A stretch of DNA of 64,000 nucleotides from positions 62,001 through 126,000 of the forward strand of contig JAURVB010003090.1 in the NCBI GenBank assembly GCA_033002965.1, given 5' to 3'. The position numbers and the translations under genes are program-made. Of this stretch, positions 35,461 through 48,400 are shown piece after piece (the first letter of the stretch is position 1; every line of letters begins with the position of its first letter). This DNA comes from Piper betle. Its lineage: Eukaryota; Streptophyta; Magnoliopsida; Piperales; Piperaceae. The notes beneath the pieces are model-generated. The model did not search any database. It had not been told where the DNA came from and saw only the letters and a program-made list of their open reading frames with translations.

Positions 35461-38400
35461 AAAAGTTGCCTGCTAATTTTACAACACAAATGTTAATTCG
35501 TGTAGAACTAAATGGAATCTTTGCATATGCCAAAGGTAGTGGTTTTAGGGATCTGGGATCCACTGATATGACTGCATGCCTGTGTAGATAGACAGGGACC
35601 AATGACCATATATAGTTCTGATGATGGTTCAGACCAAACCACAGGATTTATCGCTTTCATGATCAGACACAACATAGTTGAACCAACCACCTTCTTCACC
35701 TTTGTCACCCACAATGTCATCCAATAAAGATTGGAATGCATCGTAAGAGCTTCCAATTCTACAACTTCCCTTTGATCATTCAACTCATTTTCAAGGTCTA
35801 AATCATTACAAGTCCACTGCGGAATTCTTGCTAATTTTCTCCCTATTCATCCATCTTCCATCTCTTTGGAGCTTCAAAGGGTACTAGTCCTATTTGTTCG
35901 GCAAGGTTCAATCCTTGTTCCACCTTTCATGTTGGGACAAGATAACAGCTATGGACAACAGCCTACATTGTGCAATGCATTATGCTCGGTAGCTTTCGCT
36001 CTTTGATGGTCATAAGCTGGGGGGACATTCTCCATCTCGTGGGAGGACCATTGTCCACCCATCTATGCTTATGCTTGACATTCTTTCTCCCTTCTTCCTC
36101 CGTGAAAATGGAGATCAAAATCAGACACGGCAACCAGCTTGGTGAGAGTATTAATTATTTGATTTCATGTTAAGTTAATTACTCCTGAGTTTTCTGAGTA
36201 TGTACTGTTTACATGTTACGTGAGAATTAAGATGTGGTGGTAAGTGGTAACTAGCTAGAAGTACTAGAACTCATCAAAGAATATACAGCAGCATATATCA
36301 GAGTTGAAATCCATTTCTCAATCCCCATATTAATGTTTTTAATCAGATTTACGTAACTATATATATATCGCCTCTTCATTATGTTAATGGATTAATAAAT
36401 AGCACTAGCTCAAGGCATAGATAGATGAAGTATACATATCCTTGGGACATATTAGTCCCTAACCGTTGATCTAACTATTACAGTGATCAAGGCCATCAGT
36501 ACTACGGAACGAATTGTTGCATAATTTATGCACTTACGCAAGTGAGTAGAACTGTTGAAAATCAAGTAAATCAGAATTTGCAAATTAAAGGTGGGAACAT
36601 GCAATCTTCGGGAGTGTTTGATCATCATTCTCTAGTTATACATATACTACGCAAGATGCCACGTCTTGTGTGACTTATATTAGATAAGTTCATTTCATAC
36701 ATAAATTATTAGTGAATAATGAAATAGACTATAATAGCTTAATATTTTAGAAATAAATTATGATGGACTTTAAATATATATCATATTTGAATTAATGTAA
36801 GATTAATTATAATTATTTAATTTTTATTATATATTTTTAAAATAATTAAACACACTCTTATTAGTAGCAAGCTAAAAATTGAGTTAAATCGGGTTCGAAC
36901 AAGTAACTTTTTACCATGAATGGTATTTTTATATTTATTTTTTTAACAAAATAAATTAAGGTTAGTAAGACTCGGGACCTTCAACAAGAGGTTTTTTATT
37001 GTATTTTTTTTAATTTTTTTTGTTTTTTTGCTAATATTCTTATTTTTAATCTCAGACTAGTATTGAGTTTCTCTTTTATTAATAATAGGAGTAGATATCT
37101 TCTTTTGAAAGATCAAAAGACATCTTTTCCCCCGTAAAATGATCAATGATAAAGCCATTTCAATCTCTTCTAGATAAGTAAATCCTTCCTTTGTGCTCCA
37201 CTCATGGTCTTTCCTCCTTGCTATACATATTCCCACTTAACAAAGCATGTGAATCACAATAATGCAGCATGTGTAAACTTAAAGCAAGCATCACCCACAA
37301 GACTCTGAGTTCATGACAATGATTTTGTCCAGTATTCTTCCATATGTGATTATATCGATCTCCCACTCCTTGTCCATGAATCCAAATATCTTGTTGGGAC
37401 CCTTTTCTACTTCCAAACACTAAATATATTGATGATAACATGGTCATTGTAATGTCCATACCCTTTTCGGCTTTTCTATCATATTTCCATGTACTTTTGA
37501 GGGAGACCTTAACTTTCTCATGATTAAATGGAAGCTCCCATTAATTTTTGATCAATATTGTTTGGAGAGACATTTTGGCATTTTGGACTGCATTCAGATT
37601 AGGAGTCACAAAATAGCTCCTTCCATATATCATGAAGATCAATGAACTGTTAATCATTGAGGTTTATATAGAATGCAGCCGGAGCAAACTAAGAGAAGCT
37701 AGCTAGAATCATGATCTTTCGTGGGTTACACTCGAATGCCCACTAACAAGTGCAAATAAGCCAGACAACTAGCATATCAAGAATGCTTTGCTTAGTGATA
37801 GATTAAAAGCTTAGTTAGCTTAGTGCGCGGGGAATTGGCGACCAGCGAAATCATAAAACCTAAGTCAACTTGGATGGTTGGGAAAGAAGATTGGGTACTG
37901 GGAAATAAGAATGGGGATCAGAGAGGTAACTAAAGAAAGCATCGTCGGCGATATTTATTAGTGATTGCTAATTACATGCAATAATTTGACAACATTTGAT
38001 TAGCGTGAGCTTTTGGGTTCATTGGTTGACATTAATCTCATCTTCAGACGAAATTTAATGTTGGGAGCTTGAAAGACATATATGAGCTTTCTTGTGATCA
38101 ATAATCAATTGCCCTTGACATGTGGAACTTAAAAATAAAAGATCAAGTGCGGTTGGTGGGTATTGAAAAGATACATAACAAATCATATTAGAATGGCCTG
38201 AAAAAAACAAACATTAAAAGGCATGCGTATAATAAGCATTTTAATCTTATATATATATATGTATATGTATATTTCTTGCATGAAAGTAGACGCATGAATG
38301 ACATCCAAGTGCCAAGGGTCATATTGAATGCATTTAAAACTACACGTCTTAGACAATCATACAAAATATGATAATCTACTGTTATAAAAAAATGATAATC

Positions 38401-40047
38401 TATAATTCTTTATAGAAAGAAAATTATAATCACTGAGACCGTCAGAATAAGGTTGAAGTTCTGAATTACCTACCTTTTGAATTGAATGGTGAAGATTATT
38501 GCATATTCAACGATTCTGATCAACACTTATCTTATCCAACATGCACAACTCACTTCTGGACTCCTATTTTGTGATCTAACGGTTCCTGTTACTCATCACA
38601 ATATGTGTGAACTACTGCTGTTTTTTCTTGGCTTTGGTTGTACGCTAATTATGTCGGCATAATCTTTTGATTCTTATCTCAGATACTACGTATAAATACT
38701 TGTTTTTATTAATGGAAAATCCAGATTTTTGCGCTGCTATTCAATTCTTCTCACATAACACACTGGGCTAAAACACTGGGCTTTTAGCCGCAGGCAGGCC
38801 TTTCATTGCAAAACTGCTATATGGGCCAATCGTATGTTTCATCTACCCACCACCGCCACAAGTCTACATGAGTTTATTGAGAGTGAAGGTGAAAATAGCC
38901 TCCCTGAATTCTGTATATACAACATGTAATGAACTTCACTCAGACATGTTAATTTTGTCTCTGTGATCATCCTTTGTTGTGTGTAGGTACCTATCTAAAT
39001 TATACTATGTCAACAGCAGGGGAAAAAAAGTGAATGTATTTAGTACTCAAAATGATTTTTTCAGTAATTGCCAAACAAATTAGATCGGATTCCCATCAGC
39101 TTTTAGCTTTTCAACTGTTGAACTTCCCAAAAAAAGCATCAGTTTTTGGTCGGTATATCTCTCCCACTTTGCCACGTATTCAATTCCATTAATTGAATTA
39201 TATATGTCCTCTGGCTCATTCCAGTCCCATTGATGTGTAGATTTTCTAAACATATTAAAACATTAATGTTAGCTATGTTTCCAACACAACTTTGGTTAAT
39301 GGTGCAATTTGGCTCTCTAAATTCAGCTAAAAAACAATGAAATAAAGCAAGAAGATTAATCCCAACTCCTTCTTACATTACCATCCATATTCCATGCAGA
39401 TTGTTCGAACAAATTAATTAGCCTCTCCTTATAATACTTCTACTTTGAATCAAACCCACTTTCACTTTTTTAGTCTCTGGAGAGTGCACGACAACTAATA
39501 AATCAATTATTCCTTTAAAAATGTGAAGAACTTCTACATGTCTACTATTGCAATTGAACCTGGTAATTTGGCATTTATCAATTATGGATTCTACATGCAA
39601 ATTTACTGAAATTTAATGTCTACTCATGTACATGACCCGCTTGTCTAAGTTCAAACTTCTATTAATTAATAAAAACATCTTGTTCCCTTTGGTTGAAGAA
39701 CTCTCCCTGTTAAAGAATTATGTTATGCCTTCTCTGGTGCTGACACTTAAAAGCAACAAGAGAGAAAATTTCCATCATGAAAACTGTGATCAAGCTCTTC
39801 CCAATTCTCCAAATGTCAAAATCCAAGATCAAGGGCAAGTGAATTTTAATTAGCTGCATGACATGAGGATCTGCACAAACTCCCTCCGATCTCCACATAA
39901 CATATCATTTTTGGCGCGGCGCCATCTGGTTAGCTCCAACTTCTTCAACTCCATTCCCTCCCCTGTATAAGCGCAGGCTTCTTTTCTCACAAACCATTCA
40001 TCATATACATTTACAAACTGTAAAGGCGAGCTTCTCGAAGGTCAGAG
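35461..40047. other. Long intergenic region
   Basis: No gene is recognised in 4.6 kb. A short minus-strand stretch at about 35625-35790 reads, with one frame change, like a coding fragment (RSYDAFQSLLDDIVGDKGEE, then GGWFNYVVSDHES) that I cannot assign. The remainder is AT-rich, with short TA runs near 36360 and 38251. Confidence 0.4.
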
Positions 40048-40307
40048 ATGGCCAAGACATTTATGATCTCAATCCTCCTCCTATCTCCTTCACCTCCATC
40101 CATGCAACTCATGTTCAAGGCCACTATGGACTCCATGCTGCAATTGTCTCCTCACCCACCTGTGCTGCAAATCTGAACATCATCCCTAGCAGACCATCAC
40201 CTCTTAATACCCTCCATCTTGGCCTCCCCCTTGCACATGCAGTCAAGTTGCTGCTAAATCTCCGTACTATGCTTATTCTCAATAATGGGTATTATTATAT
40301 GTGGGGC
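40048..40307 (+). pseudogene. Relic of a small secreted-protein gene, interrupted by a TE
   Basis: An ATG in good context at 40048, about 80 bases below a TATAA (39966), begins MAKTFMISILLLS, a signal-peptide-like hydrophobic start. The literal frame closes after 42 aa. With a one-base shift after LLLS, the reading continues open to the left edge of the element at 40308. On the far side of that element, 41613-41690 again looks coding (a DLQVKQLYNELL segment). I do not recognise the family. This could also be chance. Confidence 0.3.
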
Positions 40308-41608
40308 TAGGATTGCTAAACGAACGAGGATATCTAGCTTGTACTCGAACTTGATTTGAGTAGTTCGAAGTTTATTTAAACTTGAATCGAAATTGAATAA
40401 ATTTTGAACATATATACTCGAAATTGATCCAAATATTTTTTTATGTTGTTCGAGCTCGAATACACTTAAACAGTTTATTTTTTAGGAGCTCGAAACTAGT
40501 ATATTTGGGAGCTCGATTATAAGGTTAAAAATAACTTGGTTCTCTCAATTAGTAACCCTAAATTTAAGATTTTATTTTTTCCCCATTTCTTAGAGTGAAT
40601 GAAATTATTAATAATGAAAGGTATAAGACCAACTTATTTAAGAGTTTGAAACTAGTTTAATTAAAAGTCGAAAATAATTTGGCTCGTTTAATTAGCAACT
40701 AATGATTTTCTCTTTTCCATTTTTCTTAGGGTTGAAGAAATTATTAATAATGAATTGCATAGGGGTTGCAACCTTCAAATCTTCTGTCTTACACTCTCCC
40801 AACTGAGCCATTGATGATGTTATTTATTTAAAATAAAATAATATAGATTTAAGCCTCCATTTTTGTGGTTTTGAACTTTGAACTACATATTGAAACATCA
40901 CAAAATACAAAGCAGACGTGGGATCAGGAAAAGTTTGCCTATCATTATTATTAAAATTATTTTCTCTGTAACAAGGGGGTCATTTATATACCTCAATGAT
41001 TAAGGCTACTCATAAGGCAAGTCAAGATTTGCTCAATTAAAATTTATTTCCATATTGGCTACTTTGTTGTTTTATTGTATATAAATAAATATAATTAACT
41101 ACAATTAAACTTATTAATATATATATATATATTATCTTAGTTGGGGGCAAATAATATTTTTGTCTCAAACTTTAATTTGGATCATTTGATTACAAGGACA
41201 ATCCAGATTTGATGTAAAAAAAAAAAAAAAAACACCCCTACCACCACCCTCCTTTAGTATAGTCAATAATAATATTTATCTATGATTTTAAATATATTTT
41301 GAATAAGCAAGTGATATTATATATATTATTATATTATATTATTAAGTTGAGTTCGAGTCGATTTCGAATCGAGTTCGAGTCGATTTCGAATCGAGTTCGA
41401 GTCGATTTCGAATCGAGTTTGAGCCGATTTCAAGTCGAGTTCGAATCAATTTCAAGTCGAGTTTGAGTTATAAATAAGTTGAGTCGAATCGAACATTACT
41501 TGACTCAAAAGATTCTATTTCAAGTATTTAAATGTCAAGTTTCGAATCGAATCGAGTCGAACAAAATGTCAAATACTCACAAGCTAGCTCATTTAATTAA
41601 CAACCCTA
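40308..41608. mobile_element. hAT-like non-autonomous element with internal 22-bp repeats
   Basis: The left end is TAGGATTGCTAAACGAACGAG. The right end, read inward, is TAGGGTTGTTAATTAAATGAG. Both then run into CTAGCTTGT, giving an imperfect terminal inverted repeat of hAT type. Subterminal sequence is rich in CTCGAA/GTCGAG. A (TA)n lies near 41117-41135, and a tandem array of 22-base units (GAGTTCGAGTCGATTTCGAATC and variants) at about 41349-41472. I could not find a matching 8-bp flank, so the borders are approximate. Confidence 0.55.
41349..41472. repeat. 22-bp tandem repeat array
   Basis: About five to six units of period 22. The first three are nearly identical and the later ones are diverged. 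Each contains TTCGAGTCGA and TTTCGAATC half-palindromes. Confidence 0.8.
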
Positions 41609-41612
41609 ATTG

Positions 41613-43323
41613 CACCCTTCTTCAATGACCTACAGGTCAAGCAGCTCTACAACGAGCTGCTGGCCAACGAATTTTCAACCTGGAGCAGGCCAACCAGCTA
41701 GCCAAACCCCCTGCTAGGACCATCGTCGCCCGAACGCATAGCTAACTAGTATTTGCCCCTCCTCTTCTCTCATGTAGGAGTGCTTATAATAAAAATGTAG
41801 AGAAGGTGAGAGTGCTTACAATAAGTATATTGAGAAGATGTTTCAGTCAATAAGAATAAGAATTCGATGTTACGCTATTCGTTACGATTGGCCTACATTC
41901 TCTGATAACATTAGAGATATGAGATTATTTCAATGTTTACGGGTGAGTGGGTTATGTGTGATATTGAGTACTTGAGAAAATAGATTTATGGGTGAGTGGG
42001 TTATGTGTTACCTATGACCTCAATCTAATCAATTTAATAACCTCACAACCCAATCTTATATTTTATACAGTAGTCACCACCCACCCAACCCCCTCAACAT
42101 TTCAACGCTATTCTACTTCACTGAACTCTAAATATTAAACCTTTAATCATTTTCCTTATAATATTATTTCTTTAAATATTTTTTTCGGGCTTAAAGTGCT
42201 TATTTTGGTTGTTACTTTGAAAAATTAAGTTCATGGAATTCAATCTAAAATTAGCTATTTGAAAGATTTAAGAATACAAATATATTAAACATACAATTCA
42301 TCCATGCAGAACTATTTTAAAAATATGGTTGTCTCATCAAAATTTAAGATTTAAAAACACTTAAAAATTTAAAATAGTCCAATAGAAACAAAAAAAAACT
42401 GACAAGGACTACTGACTCATTTTTAATGAATTGTATATTTTGCATTTTATTGAGTCAATTTTCCGTTAAAATTAGAATGATTTACTTGCTTATTTTACAA
42501 TTCCATGGCATCAAACCTGAACGGATCATCGTGGGTACGCATGCGGAAGGAATATTGCTAAAATCCATCTTTCGTTTCCTACATTTATGCCAAAAATAAA
42601 AAGAAAAGATTATTTTTTCACCATCCAAAGTCCAAAACTGTTTTATAAATAAAGTTAACACTCAAACTGGTAGCTACAACTGTGTCGTCTTCTAAGATTA
42701 TGACTCCTAATTCCAACTTCGCCTTCCCCTCCACATTGGACCACCGACTTTTAGTTCCCTTGATTGCCGGCAAGTTGTACCTTCTTTTCGTGACCATAGA
42801 GTCTTCTTCTAATTTAATGCTTAGTGTTATCATATTCAAAATCCGAGTAAGTAGTGTTAGGATACTCGTAAGACATATCCAAATAATCAAATGGAAACGG
42901 CGTCATATCAGTGAAGCTTGAAGTTCAAATCAAACGGAACAGCTAGCTTTTGAACCACACATGACTGTGACATGAATGACTATTCAAGATTGGTATACAC
43001 TGATCACAGAACTCGGTTTAAGCGACTAATTAATAGTCTCGTAATTTTACTGATATTTTAGCTATGTGTGCATGGGATACGCTGGTTTAAGTAAATGGAA
43101 GCCAAGAGAGAGAATTCGTGCACAAACATGGAAGTTCAACAACCATGCCTCCATCTTTAAAGGTAAAAGAAAGATGAGATGCATATAATATATAAGAAAA
43201 AAGGATGGATAGAATCCAAGGCTTTAAGGGTCCCCAGTGGATGATTATTATTGACAAAGGAGAGAAAAATCAGCTTGCAAGGGCGCGTCTTGGAAGATGA
43301 TTTTGCAGGCAACCAATGGACTT
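41613..43323. other. Intergenic region
   Basis: Mostly AT-rich. At 41613-41690 there is a short coding-like segment (see the relic at 40048). On the minus strand at about 42618-42830 an open stretch (KSRWSNVEGKAKLELGVI, then VVATSLSVNF) looks like a coding fragment of unknown family. Confidence 0.35.
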
Positions 43324-43332
43324 TATATATAA
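43324..43332 (+). promoter_or_regulatory. TATA box of the gene at 43462
   Basis: TATATATAA followed by a purine patch, about 130 bases upstream of the chosen start codon. Confidence 0.55.
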
Positions 43333-43461
43333 GAGAAAGAAGAAGAGATTCTTGATCTCCGCCTTCAATTGTATGCCCTCTTCGCCTCTCTTGCAGGGAA
43401 GTAATTAATTAAGGTGAGCTTCTCAAAGCCCTCCCCTCCATCACTATCTTATCTCTGCCAT

Positions 43462-44178
43462 ATGACAGAAATCTCAGAGCTGGTGCATGGTTGTTTCCAT
43501 CCCCTGATCAGGTCAGAAACGAAAATGGTACTGAGGGGCTCCTTTTCCAAAGCCAAGAAGCTTGTTCATGAGGCTATTGGCACCTTCAAGTCCTTCCTCT
43601 CTGGCGGGTACGAGAGGCTGGCCAAGACACCTCCCTTCTCCATCTTATCTTGCACCAGAGGAGACTCAAAGCTTCAAAGAAGCTTTGAGCAGCTTGACAG
43701 TGTCTACCGTGAATTGAAGGAGGACAACAAAGGCAAAGAGAAGCTACCCATGAGGAGATACGAGTCGCTCAGTGAAGGTAATGAATTGTACAATGGCAGC
43801 ATCTTGAAATTCGGGAAGATGGTCAATTGGGGAGCAAGACAAGCTCAAGCACCACCAACTATGGAAGATCAAGGTGAAAAGAGAGAGGCAAATGTCATAA
43901 GGGAAGGTCAGAAAAGAAGAGATCAATTAGCTTCTTCACATTCTAGGAGGATTCAACTTTGTTTGGCGATGGTGAAGCGGCTCAAAGAGATTGAGCACAT
44001 GGACAAGAGCAACGTTGAACATGTTCTCGACATTGAGGAGGTCCTGCATTACTACTCTCGCATCAGTTGCCCTTCATATATTGACATGTTCAACAAGTTC
44101 TTCATGGAGGTGTACGCTGAATTCCTAGCTCAATCTCAACAAACCGGGACCTCGAATTCCCACTCAATATTGAACTAG
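43462..44178 (+). CDS. Uncharacterised plant protein with C-terminal LHYYSRISCPSYIDM motif
   Basis: Single-exon gene of 238 aa. The start is the first in-frame ATG (MTEISEL) below the TATA box. The in-frame GTG at 43414 is not a plant start. The C-terminal segment, residues about 185-221, contains DIEEVLHYYSRISC, then PSYIDMFNKFFMEVYAEF. I associate this pattern with a plant-specific family of unknown function (I recall Arabidopsis At1g79160/At1g16500-like proteins; not checked). The region at about 135-160 is charged and probably coiled or disordered (EKREANVIREGQKRRDQ). No signal peptide or membrane helix is evident. No lesion is visible. Function unknown. Confidence 0.8.
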   Translation: MTEISELVHGCFHPLIRSETKMVLRGSFSKAKKLVHEAIGTFKSFLSGGYERLAKTPPFSILSCTRGDSKLQRSFEQLDSVYRELKEDNKGKEKLPMRRYESLSEGNELYNGSILKFGKMVNWGARQAQAPPTMEDQGEKREANVIREGQKRRDQLASSHSRRIQLCLAMVKRLKEIEHMDKSNVEHVLDIEEVLHYYSRISCPSYIDMFNKFFMEVYAEFLAQSQQTGTSNSHSILN

Positions 44179-45462
44179 ATGTGTGTTCTTACTGCGAAGA
44201 GCTGAAATCTTTGAGAAAGTTACAAAGAAGGATCAAGAAAATGTGTTGTGATTGGTCAGTGGCCCTTTTAGACCTGCCTAGTGTATACGTACATGTTGTT
44301 GGTCATTACATAGAATTCGTGGTTTTAGTCGTATTAATCAGCCGGGTGCTCACCCCTTAACAAGTGATGTCAAATATTTTATTGGAGTTGGATTTCAATT
44401 TTGTGGATGGGCATGCATTACAAAATGAGGAGTTCAGATCATCATTAAATCCATGTACTTTAATTTCATCTTTCGTTGATTAATATCTTTTTTAAAATCA
44501 AAAGCCTTAAACATTTCCTTAACCCTATGAACACTCCTAAAAGCGAATTTTGTTCACGTTTTTAGTGATTATATTATATAGACAATAACGTCCACTGTCT
44601 CGCAATCATTTTTTTTTGACATGATCTCGCAGACATTCTTGAAGTGCATGTTTGAGAGGAAGACGGCGTAGCTTATCATCAAAGCATAGTTAGTACATAT
44701 GTGGATCAATTGTAAAGGAAGATGGTACCTGGAACCGAGGCTGTGGCCTATGTCGGATCAACGGCCAACCTTACTATTCTACCGATTCAGAGAGAATGAG
44801 AGCAACTTCTTGCATCGAACTACGTTTTGGAGTCGAGTGGGTGAGCCGAGCTAGTTCGTCCGGGTTACCGAGCTGCTCAAGAACAATTTTTACACACCCC
44901 ATGCAGTCGCATGCTCTCCTCTACACACCACTAAACAATCTTGAGCTGCGTGGTGCGTAACTGTGTGTACCAATGGTATTGGAAATTTTGAGTTGTCTGG
45001 ACAATGTTATTTGCTGGGAAGGAGAAAGAGACGAGCTACATTAGGTGTGGAAGTTGCGCTGTCCACTACCTGTTTGCGTATATGCTTGCCCGAAATCCTT
45101 GCTTGTTATCATAGCCTTAATTTTGCCTAGTGCCTCCGTCTTTAGCAGTTTTGCTTTGGACTGATTATGCTTTGTGCGTCTAATTCAAGCCTAGTGCTTA
45201 TAGTCTCTTATTTGGTTGCACCTTGTTGTTAATTGTTGTGCTTGCTCAAGCCCGAGTCTTACTCTCCTGGCTGACATGCATCCTGATTGATTGTGGTTGG
45301 GCGGCATCTATATTATAGATTCATTGCTGGTCGGTCCAATATCTAAATAAATTGAAGTGCTGATAACTGTCTATTGTGAGTTGTTTGTTCGAAATCTTAG
45401 GCTGTCCGCTACTCACATAGCAGCTTTTTATCTCTGTCTTTTGCTTATTTCTTTTTTCTGCA
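44179..45462. other. Intergenic region and possible LINE 5' part
   Basis: The first few hundred bases are the 3' flank of the preceding gene. From roughly 44870 to 45460 the sequence is less AT-rich and may belong to the LINE (ORF1/spacer), but no zinc-knuckle gag could be read. Confidence 0.35.
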
Positions 45463-48400
45463 GTGAAGTTATTATCATGGAATTGCAGAGGTGCAGGGAT
45501 AAAATAATTTAACTCTAAATTGCAACTATTCTTAAGAGAAATTACCCTGATATTATCTTCTTCTGTGAAACTAAATGCTCCTCTTTGGTTTTCAAAAACA
45601 ACAGCTGGGGAAATAAATTAGATGTGCCTAGCGAAGGACGCTCTGTGGATTATGTCTCATTTGGAATAATTCAGTTCATGTTCAAGCTTTTCATAATTCA
45701 AGGTATATGATACTTGGAACTATTTATGACAAGATGAAGGCAAACCAATTCTCCATTTATTGCACTTTTATGGGGCCTCAAGAAAAGAAGAAAAGTTCAA
45801 CTATATTAATCATCTCCGAAATGAAATAATTCTATGCCAAATGAACCTTGGTTGTTTATTGAAATATCAATTTGATTCTTCATGAACATGAACAGGAAGG
45901 TGGCTCATGGAGGTATGGTTTTCGGAGAAAGATTTCTTTAGCTTGGAGGAAGTTGAATTGATTGAGCTGGGCTTCATTGGTGATAAATTTACTTGGTCTA
46001 ACAAAGAAGAGGGGAGCAGGTAGAATTATAGCAAGACTTGATAGAGCATGCTCTAATGTTATATGGTCAGACCAATTTCCACAAGCAAGGCTATATCACT
46101 TATTACCATGTGGATCAGACCATGTCCCTATCCTGCTCAACACTGATCCTAATATCAAGGGGCAGAAAAGCAGATGTTTTCGTTTCAAGAATTTTTGGGT
46201 GGAAGATGATGATTTTCAGTCGGTGATAATGAATGCTTGGTGTACACCCACTGATTCTCAATCAAGCCATTCAAATATTGCCTTAAAAATTAAGTAAGCT
46301 CCAAGTGCATTGAGCAAATGGAATCATGAAAAGTTTGGAAATATTGATAGAAGGATTGATGATCTCAGGTTACAAATGGCTTCTCAATCTAAGAAAGATG
46401 ATAATACATACTGCATTGAAATGACACATGATCTTTTTGAAGATCTTCTAAAGCAAGAATCTTTATGGAAACCAAAAAGTCATGAACAACACGCCAACTT
46501 GGGAGACAAGAACACCAAGTATTTTTGTCAGAAAATGAGGAGGAACAAGCAAAGAATGAGAATTCTGGCTATTGAAGACATGAATGGGAGGCTCACTAAA
46601 GACTCAAAAACTATAGCTGGGCAGACAATGACCATAAGTGGAATGAAACAGCAAGATCTAGTTCTCTTTGTTCAAGCCAATTATCTCTGACGATCAAAAT
46701 TGTTGCCTTGTTCAACTGCCTTCATCATCAGAAGTTTGGGAAACAGTTAAAAATCTTCATAGTTGGAAAGCTCCAGGCGTTGATGGAATGAAAACCGAAT
46801 TTTTTAAGAAAAGTTAGGATGTCATTGGCGAAGACATTTTAAACTCTCTTCCCCTATCTATAATTCCAACGGTGATCGGTAGCCAGAATGTGGAGCAATT
46901 TAGATTTATTAGCCTCTGCAACGAAGTCTACAATATCATGGCTAATCGATTCAAGCAAGTTCTCCCTCGTTGTATTGGTGAGCAATTTGCTTTTCTTCTT
47001 CAAGGAAGACAAATTATAGATAATATCATTCTTGCCTGTGAATGCGCTAACACTCTGCGAACACTCTACAATCTAAGTCCAAGAAATCCAAATGGTGTGC
47101 CTTAAAATTGGATTTGGCCAAAGCATTTGATCGAATTGAATGACATAATATTATCAATATCTTGAAAGCCCTTGGGTTCCATGAAAAATGGTGCAAGATA
47201 ATTTCTTAGTGTTATATCTTCGACCACCATTTCAGTTAATTTCTTAGTGTATATCTTCGACCACCATTTCAGTTTCTATCAATGATCAACACTTTGGAAG
47301 TCTTGAAACCGTCACGAGGTATAAGACAAGGTGACCCTTTTATCCCCATATTTGTTTATCCTGACTGCTAAGAGCTTATCTAGACTAATAAAAAGGTCTG
47401 AGAAATTGGGTGAAATTCATGACATTCAAATGGCAAAGAGCGCCCTTGCCTGACTCATTTGATTTTTGCATACGATACTATGTTGCTTTACAAAGCTGAT
47501 GCTAACGAGATTATGAAGATCAAGAATATTCTTTCAAATTATGAGATTATGTCAGGACAAAGAGTCAATTATGACAAATCTTGCATCCTTAGAGAACTAA
47601 TGAAGATGCCGCTTATGCCTGATGGAATGACATATTTGGGCATGCCTCTTTTTTGGGGAAGAAATAAAACCAACTGGCTCTCTCTCCTCGTCTCCACGGT
47701 TGAGAAAAGATTATCTAGCTAGAACCACACATCCTTTGCTGGGGAATGCTTAGACTTGATCTAAATTCTACCCGTTAGTGTAACAAGAAAATTGTCTAAA
47801 AATATTAAAACAAAAGTAGCATAATAAGACACATAATTTTTAACATGTTTTTCCTTAAAATAAAAAAAGGAAAACTACAAGGCTATCAGTTTATTCCTAC
47901 CAATCCACTATGATTATAGATGTACAGTCATAAAATGATTATAGAGAGAATAAAAATTTCACAAAAATATAAATCAACAATACCATAAAATAGTAATAAT
48001 ATTGAGATAAACTTGAAAAACTTGTAAAAAATAATGACAAAAGATTAATTGGAGAAATAATTGACAATTCAAAATAGAACCCAATTAATAAACCTTCACA
48101 TTAACAATAGTAGTCTTCTCCTAAAACTCCTTTGAATTTCACTAGAAACTAACTCCCAAGCTTGCTGATCTGAATGCCTAAATCACTATGTAAAAAAATA
48201 TATCTATAGACAATGTTGATAGAATTCAACATATTTTCTGAAAACTTAAACCTTTATTTCCCAAACCTTGGATCCTCACTTTCTAAGATTTGGACCACCA
48301 TTTACCAAGTATGAGGGATGGATTTCCAACATCCTTATCATTTGTTGTCAGATCTTGTTTGGTCCAAACAGTAGTAAACATTATGTCAAATTATCTTACG

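Noticed and set aside
36880..36910. GGTTCGAAC, resembling a tRNA T-loop
   Set aside because: No cloverleaf arms or A box upstream. It is a short chance match in AT-rich DNA.
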